Positions 5,974 to 9,243 of a DNA stretch of 9,243 nucleotides are shown here, piece after piece (the first letter of the stretch is position 1; each line of letters begins with the position of its first letter). Both the position numbers and the translations under genes were made by a program. The notes under the pieces are model-generated. The model did not search any database. It had not been told where the DNA came from and saw nothing but the letters and a program-made list of their open reading frames with translations. Location: positions 1 through 9,243 of the forward strand of contig JBDTLH010000170.1 in NCBI GenBank assembly GCA_039934875.1, read 5' to 3'. The stretch comes from JBDTLH01 sp039934875. GTDB taxonomy: Bacteria > Acidobacteriota > Terriglobia > Terriglobales > Acidobacteriaceae.

Positions 5974-6873
5974 CTAATAAATTTTGCCGCCGCCTTCGGG
6001 CCTGGTCTTCCAGCGCCGGTGCAGCCACATCCACTGATCAGGATACCGCCGCGCATACTCCTCGATCTTCCTGGTAAACATCGCCGTATTCGCCACCGCG
6101 TCCGCCTCGTCGTCTCCAGTGCGCAGCAACGTGAGCGGCTCGTCAAAGATGATCTTGTACTTGCGCAATACTTCGTCCCACAGCGTAAATGCCGGAACTA
6201 CCGCTGCGCCGGTGCGCAGCGCGATCCGCGCCATACCCGACGCGGTGCATGCGAGTTCTCCGAAGTAGTCCACGAACACCCCTTGCGGCGGCGTCATGTT
6301 GGTGTCCATCAGGATGCCCACCGTCTCTCCCGCGCGCACTGCGCCGATAATCCCGCGGACAAAGTCGCGGTTATCCATCAGCACATTGCCATGCAGGGTG
6401 CGGTAGCAGTTGACCAGCGTGTTCACCAGCGGATGGTCCAGTTCGCGCACCACGATTCGCAGAGGATTGCCATACACGGAGGTGGCGAAGCTGCCCACCT
6501 CCCATCCGCCGAAATGCCCGGTGAGGAAGAACACGCCCTTGCCTGCCCTGCGCGCCCGCTCGTAGTTCTCGAAGCCCTCATAAACCGCGATCTCTTCGAT
6601 GTTCCGCCGCGTGTACTTGGGAAAGCGGCAGAACTCGACCAACTGCCGTCCCAGCCCGCCGTACAGCCGTCGCAAGATGGTCTTCTTCTGCTTGCGCGGC
6701 ATGCGCGGAAACGCGATATCGAGGTTGCGCAGCCCCACCCGCCGCAGCTTAGACAACGCAAAATAAGCCAGCAGCGCGACCGCATGGCCCAGCGCCCTCG
6801 CTAGCGTCCGCGGCAGTGCGCCGAGAACGCGCAACACCATCCATACAACCGCATATTCGAAACGCTCGCGCAT
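5974..6873 (-). CDS. Lipid A late acyltransferase, LpxL/HtrB family
   Basis: A 299-residue membrane-associated acyltransferase, close to the E. coli LpxL length of 306. Family members add a secondary acyl chain from acyl carrier protein to lipid A precursors at the inner face of the inner membrane. A hydrophobic N-terminal segment (about 7-40, VVWMVLRVLGAL...AVALLAYFAL) suits a membrane anchor. The catalytic HX4E motif is at H120-E125 in FFLTGHFGGWEVG. Downstream come the usual LPLAT blocks: GILMDTNM (186-193), the substrate-site segment VFVDYFGELACTASGMARIALRTGAAVVP (199-227), and the C-terminal YPDQWMWLHRRWKTRP (277-292). Which acyl position or chain length it uses cannot be told, so I give no specific symbol; lpxL is closest. 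The ATG at 6873 has no clear Shine-Dalgarno; just upstream lies a heptamer repeat array. It is the first gene of the minus-strand lipid A cluster, followed by lpxD. Confidence 0.9.
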   Translation of the reverse strand: MRERFEYAVVWMVLRVLGALPRTLARALGHAVALLAYFALSKLRRVGLRNLDIAFPRMPRKQKKTILRRLYGGLGRQLVEFCRFPKYTRRNIEEIAVYEGFENYERARRAGKGVFFLTGHFGGWEVGSFATSVYGNPLRIVVRELDHPLVNTLVNCYRTLHGNVLMDNRDFVRGIIGAVRAGETVGILMDTNMTPPQGVFVDYFGELACTASGMARIALRTGAAVVPAFTLWDEVLRKYKIIFDEPLTLLRTGDDEADAVANTAMFTRKIEEYARRYPDQWMWLHRRWKTRPEGGGKIY

Positions 6874-6886
6874 TTGGGAAGAGAAT

Positions 6887-6921
6887 CAATCAACAATTAG
6901 CAATTAGCAACTAGCAACTTG
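6887..6921. repeat. Heptamer array, five units (CAATTAG type)
   Basis: Five consecutive 7-bp units: CAATCAA, CAATTAG, CAATTAG, CAACTAG, CAACTTG. The array ends 13 bp upstream of the start codon of the lpxL-like gene (minus strand), so it may lie in its 5' leader or promoter. The same CAATTAG unit recurs in the same orientation at 7098. Confidence 0.75.
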
Positions 6922-7002
6922 ACGGCCCTGCTCAAATAATTATTGAAGAGTTTTGGACAAGACGTTTGACACGATCATGGGTAGACGTTTGGAGAATGTT
7001 GG

Positions 7003-7027
7003 GTAGGTCCCGGCCGTCAGGCCGGGG
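7003..7027 (+). repeat. REP-like palindrome: GTAG plus GC hairpin
   Basis: GTAG (7003-7006) is followed two bases later by a perfect 7-bp stem, CCCGGCC (7009-7015) and GGCCGGG (7020-7026), with the 4-nt loop GTCA; a T-G pair can extend it to 8. A GTAG or GGAG tetranucleotide at the foot of a GC-rich hairpin is the hallmark of bacterial REP sequences mobilised by RAYT (TnpA-REP) transposases. No RAYT gene is in the window, so this would be a non-autonomous copy. Assignment rests on shape and the tetranucleotide only. Confidence 0.5.
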
Positions 7028-7040
7028 ATAAGTCACCGAA

Positions 7041-7083
7041 ACCAGCAGGGTGGCTTTTGCCACTGGGGTGCTGATGGCCTGGT
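7041..7083. repeat. Second hairpin next to the REP-like element
   Basis: A perfect 5-bp stem, GTGGC-TTTT-GCCAC (7050-7063), lies inside a weaker outer pairing, ACCAG (7041-7045) with CTGGT (7079-7083); CAGCA with TGCTG (7069-7073) is a competing pairing. It starts 13 bp after the REP-like hairpin, so the two may form one composite (BIME-like) unit. It has no T run and lies at the far end of the spacer from both genes' likely terminators, so I do not call it a terminator. Confidence 0.45.
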
Positions 7084-7097
7084 CAAAGTTCCCTTAC

Positions 7098-7125
7098 CAA
7101 TTAGCAATCAGCAGTTAACAATTCG
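7098..7125. repeat. Heptamer array, four units (CAATTAG type)
   Basis: Four consecutive 7-bp units: CAATTAG, CAATCAG, CAGTTAA, CAATTCG. It has the same unit, period and orientation as the array at 6887-6921. The two arrays bracket the hairpin pair at 7003-7083. Confidence 0.65.
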
Positions 7126-7158
7126 TCAAGTACCGAGCCAGTGGGTTCGAACTTCAAG

Positions 7159-7190
7159 AAAAAAAGGCTGAGTCTGCGTGAGACCCAGCC
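7159..7190 (-). terminator. Intrinsic terminator of the large secreted protein gene
   Basis: Read on the minus strand: GGCTGGGTCT, loop CACGC, then AGACTCAGCC, followed by seven T. The stem is 10 bp with a single G-T pair, and it starts 22 bp after the stop codon of the gene at 7213. A textbook rho-independent terminator. Confidence 0.93.
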
Positions 7191-7212
7191 CAGTTTTCAT
7201 TCCGCTTGAAGG

Positions 7213-9243
7213 TTACTTTCCGCTTCCGCTCAAGGAGATGGTTCTCGGGCCCTCGGTGGCATCGTCGTTTATAGTGAGAACGCCCGTCCTTGGCCCCACC
7301 TGGGTTGGCGTAAAGACCACATTGATGGTGCACGTTTTGCCCGCCACGAGCGTTGCCGGCGCGAGAGGACAACTCCCGCCGCTATAAGCGAAGTCTCCCG
7401 TGCCCACGACGCTCGAAATGGTAAGCGCCCTCAGTTGATTGTTCCTAAAGTACGCGGTCCTTGGGCCAGACGTAGTTCCCACCGCCTGCGCGCTGAACCC
7501 GATACTAGTTGGGGTGAGCGTGGTCTGCGTCATACCCGATCCCGTCAACGAGGCGGACTGCGGACTGCCCACTCCGTCATCCGCCACGGTCACCGTTCCC
7601 GGCCTGACGCCGACCGCGGTGGGTGTGAAGTTGACCAGGATCGTGCAACTTCTCCGGGCGGCCAGGGTGGCCGCGCAGGTCCCGCCGTTGCGCGCGTAAT
7701 CTCCGGTTATGGTCACGCTACTGATATTGAGCGGTACCGACTGTCCGTTAGTCAGCGTGAGTGTCCGGTTTGGGGTAGTGCTGCCGATCGACACCGTATA
7801 GAAGTTGGTAGTGGCTGGCGCAAGAGTCACAGAACCACTCTGCGTGGCAACCACCAGGGTCACATTGTTGGTGTGAGACAGCGTCCCACTAGTTCCGGTA
7901 AGGGTAAGCGGGTAGCTGCCTACCGGGGTGTTGCTGGTGGTGGAAACAGTCATTCCCGAAAAGGCTGAACCGCCCGCCGGAACCGTAAGCGGGTTAGGGC
8001 TAAATGCCGCACTGGAGGATGCCGGCAGTCCGGCAACGGTGAAGTTTACGTTCCCGCTGAAGTTGTTGACCGAGGTCGCGGTGACCCTATAGCTTGCCGC
8101 GCTGCCCGGCGCGACCGTAACGGTGGAGGGCGACGACGCCAACGAATAGTCTGGCGCTTGCTGTCCTCCACAGGCCGGGAACGCGAACGATCCGATGCGT
8201 GTGCCCCAGTTGAAGGAGCCGTTGCTCGGTATATATTCCGTCGTGTACCAGAATGTGCAGTCGTCCGCGGGATCGACGCTCATGCTGCTGTAATCTCCCC
8301 AGCGGCTAAGTCCGCCGGTCTGCGATCCGGTGCCCACGAAGAGGCTGCTCTCCGTCTCCAGAGTACCCAGCGTATCCCCTGGTACCCGTCCGGTATAGCT
8401 GATGGAGGGGTAATCCGTTGTGCTTGACAAGCTGTAGCCGAGCGCGAGATCGCCGGATTTATCCGAGGCGATGCTTCCCATCCAGCGGAACCTGGCGTCT
8501 GGGGCGTAGGTGCCCTGCTGATATACCGTCGGCGTCGTAGCGGGATTGCGAATCTCGTACCAGCGCGCGCCGACGCTCGAGCCCGCGGTGACGGAATGGT
8601 TCACATAGAGCGATTCGTGGTCCCCGTAGTTACGGTAGGACAAGCGATACATTACGCGGTCAGCCAGCGAATCCACAAGCTGCGTAGTTCCCTTCTGGGG
8701 GATGCAGGTGCCGCCGCCGCAGGCTGGGCTGAATCCGGAGACGGCGATATTCGCGGGACCGGTGAAGGTGCTGTTTGCTGGAGTCGCCCAATCCACGTGA
8801 AACTTCCAAAAGGCGAGCTCGCTGTTGGTAATGCCCAGCGCCAGCATGTAGTTGGGCGCTCCTACCGGAGGCAGCACGCTCCCATCCTGGTCAGCGGGCA
8901 GAAGCCCGCCGTAGTTGGCTCCGGTCGAGAAGCACTGCTGTGTCGCGGGACGGCCGGCCAACATGCTGGTGCGATCGTAGGCACAGGCCTGCGCGCCAGT
9001 AAAATTCTGCCCATTAGCAAAAATGTTGAAGGTGGTATAGTACGCGTCCGGCCACACGCCTACTTTGGGATAATCGGGGAAATTTACTCCCCCATAATTA
9101 AACGAATACCGATAGTACGTGCCGGTGGGATCAGCGGTCGTCGATACCGCGGCGCAATAAAGATAAGGGGTCGTGCCCACGGAAAACTGGCCGATGAACC
9201 AGCGTTGCGCGATCTTGTCGAAAATCACCACCGGATCGCCGTC
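7213..9243 (-). CDS. Large secreted surface protein with propeller-like, Ig-like and two ASH domains (5' end outside window)
   Basis: The minus-strand frame is open from the right edge to a stop at 7213, giving 676 residues of the C-terminal part. The true start and any signal peptide lie outside the window; the first visible residues (DGDPVVIFDKIAQRWFIGQF) are already mid-domain. Residues 1 to about 360 are Trp/Tyr/Gly-rich and look like a beta-propeller of secreted surface proteins (FPDYPKVGVWPDAYY, WGDYSSMSVDPADDCTFWYTTEY). Residues about 365-467 form an Ig-like region (YSLASSPSTVTVAPGSAASYRV...). Two tandem choice-of-anchor (ASH/HYDIN-like) domains follow at about 470-570 and 572-675, each ending in SLTGSG or SLSGSG. 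Each has a Cys pair (523/533 and 625/638) suited to a disulfide, and the shared words SSV, CTI and VNFTPT/VVFTPT. Enzymatic function cannot be inferred; an adhesive or cell-surface role fits. The chain ends right after the second ASH domain with no visible sorting signal. Confidence 0.85.
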   Translation of the reverse strand, partial: DGDPVVIFDKIAQRWFIGQFSVGTTPYLYCAAVSTTADPTGTYYRYSFNYGGVNFPDYPKVGVWPDAYYTTFNIFANGQNFTGAQACAYDRTSMLAGRPATQQCFSTGANYGGLLPADQDGSVLPPVGAPNYMLALGITNSELAFWKFHVDWATPANSTFTGPANIAVSGFSPACGGGTCIPQKGTTQLVDSLADRVMYRLSYRNYGDHESLYVNHSVTAGSSVGARWYEIRNPATTPTVYQQGTYAPDARFRWMGSIASDKSGDLALGYSLSSTTDYPSISYTGRVPGDTLGTLETESSLFVGTGSQTGGLSRWGDYSSMSVDPADDCTFWYTTEYIPSNGSFNWGTRIGSFAFPACGGQQAPDYSLASSPSTVTVAPGSAASYRVTATSVNNFSGNVNFTVAGLPASSSAAFSPNPLTVPAGGSAFSGMTVSTTSNTPVGSYPLTLTGTSGTLSHTNNVTLVVATQSGSVTLAPATTNFYTVSIGSTTPNRTLTLTNGQSVPLNISSVTITGDYARNGGTCAATLAARRSCTILVNFTPTAVGVRPGTVTVADDGVGSPQSASLTGSGMTQTTLTPTSIGFSAQAVGTTSGPRTAYFRNNQLRALTISSVVGTGDFAYSGGSCPLAPATLVAGKTCTINVVFTPTQVGPRTGVLTINDDATEGPRTISLSGSGK

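Larger units (their letters stand above)
6874..7212. other. Repeat-rich intergenic spacer without a gene
   Basis: No convincing reading frame is present on either strand. From left to right it holds a heptamer array, a perfect 10-bp palindrome AATAATTATT (6935-6944), a direct repeat GACGTTTG (6961-6968 and 6984-6991), a GTAG-preceded GC hairpin, a second hairpin, another heptamer array, and the terminator of the large secreted protein gene. Any promoter for the lpxL-like gene must lie here on the minus strand, but I see no clear -35/-10 pair. Confidence 0.7.

Noticed and set aside
5274..6077. 267-residue plus-strand open frame opposite lpxD
   Set aside because: It is antisense to a well-supported lpxD, crosses the inverted repeat, and has the His/Arg/Gln-rich composition of a shadow frame in GC-rich DNA.
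5959..6804. 281-residue plus-strand open frame opposite the acyltransferase
   Set aside because: It is antisense to a protein with intact family motifs; its composition (many His, Arg, Gln) is that of a reverse-strand shadow.
4694..7125. Short-period arrays as CRISPR
   Set aside because: Units of 7-8 bp are contiguous with no spacers, and there are no cas genes.
9229..9231. GTG at 9231 as the start of the large secreted protein
   Set aside because: The frame continues upstream to the window edge with domain-like residues (DGDP), and there is no signal peptide at the GTG, so the gene is simply cut by the edge.

Overview
The window looks like chromosomal DNA of a Gram-negative bacterium of moderately high GC content. 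The gene content suggests Acidobacteriota: lipid A genes, a large secreted protein with choice-of-anchor (ASH) domains, Ala/Arg-rich coding, and AT-rich short-period repeats between genes. The phylum call is inference from style and gene content; no marker gene is present. I see no rRNA, tRNA, CRISPR array, transposase or phage gene.

Layout, left to right. (1) Positions 1-1035, minus strand: the N-terminal 345 codons of an unrecognised exported protein that runs off the left edge. (2) Divergent from it, on the plus strand, are three co-directional genes: a GHMP-family sugar kinase (1101-2153), endonuclease III nth (2193-2996) and a DehI-type 2-haloacid dehalogenase-like protein (3067-3975). 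Gaps are 39 and 70 bp. (3) A convergent junction with a short GC hairpin (4019-4034). (4) A minus-strand cluster reading from 6873 to 4048: an LpxL/HtrB-type lipid A acyltransferase, lpxD, and a small P-loop NTPase of unknown function with a cysteine cluster. The first two act in lipid A synthesis: LpxD N-acylates UDP-3-O-acyl-glucosamine early in the pathway, and LpxL-type enzymes add the late secondary acyl chains. (5) A repeat-rich spacer of about 340 bp (6874-7212). (6) A strong intrinsic terminator, then a large minus-strand secreted surface protein (7213 to the right edge, 5' end outside the window) with a propeller-like region, an Ig-like region and two tandem ASH domains.

The most unusual feature is the non-coding DNA of the minus-strand cluster. 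Each gap holds a different repeat structure: an array with an AATT core every 8 bp (4694-4790); a long imperfect inverted repeat (5813-5957, inner arms 22 of 26 bp matching); and a composite of two 7-bp-period arrays (6887-6921, 7098-7125) flanking a REP-like GTAG-plus-hairpin element and a second hairpin (7003-7083). The two most interesting proteins are the P-loop NTPase and the DehI-like protein, whose internal duplication keeps the presumed catalytic Asp only in its second half. I found no clear multi-gene defence or mobile system.
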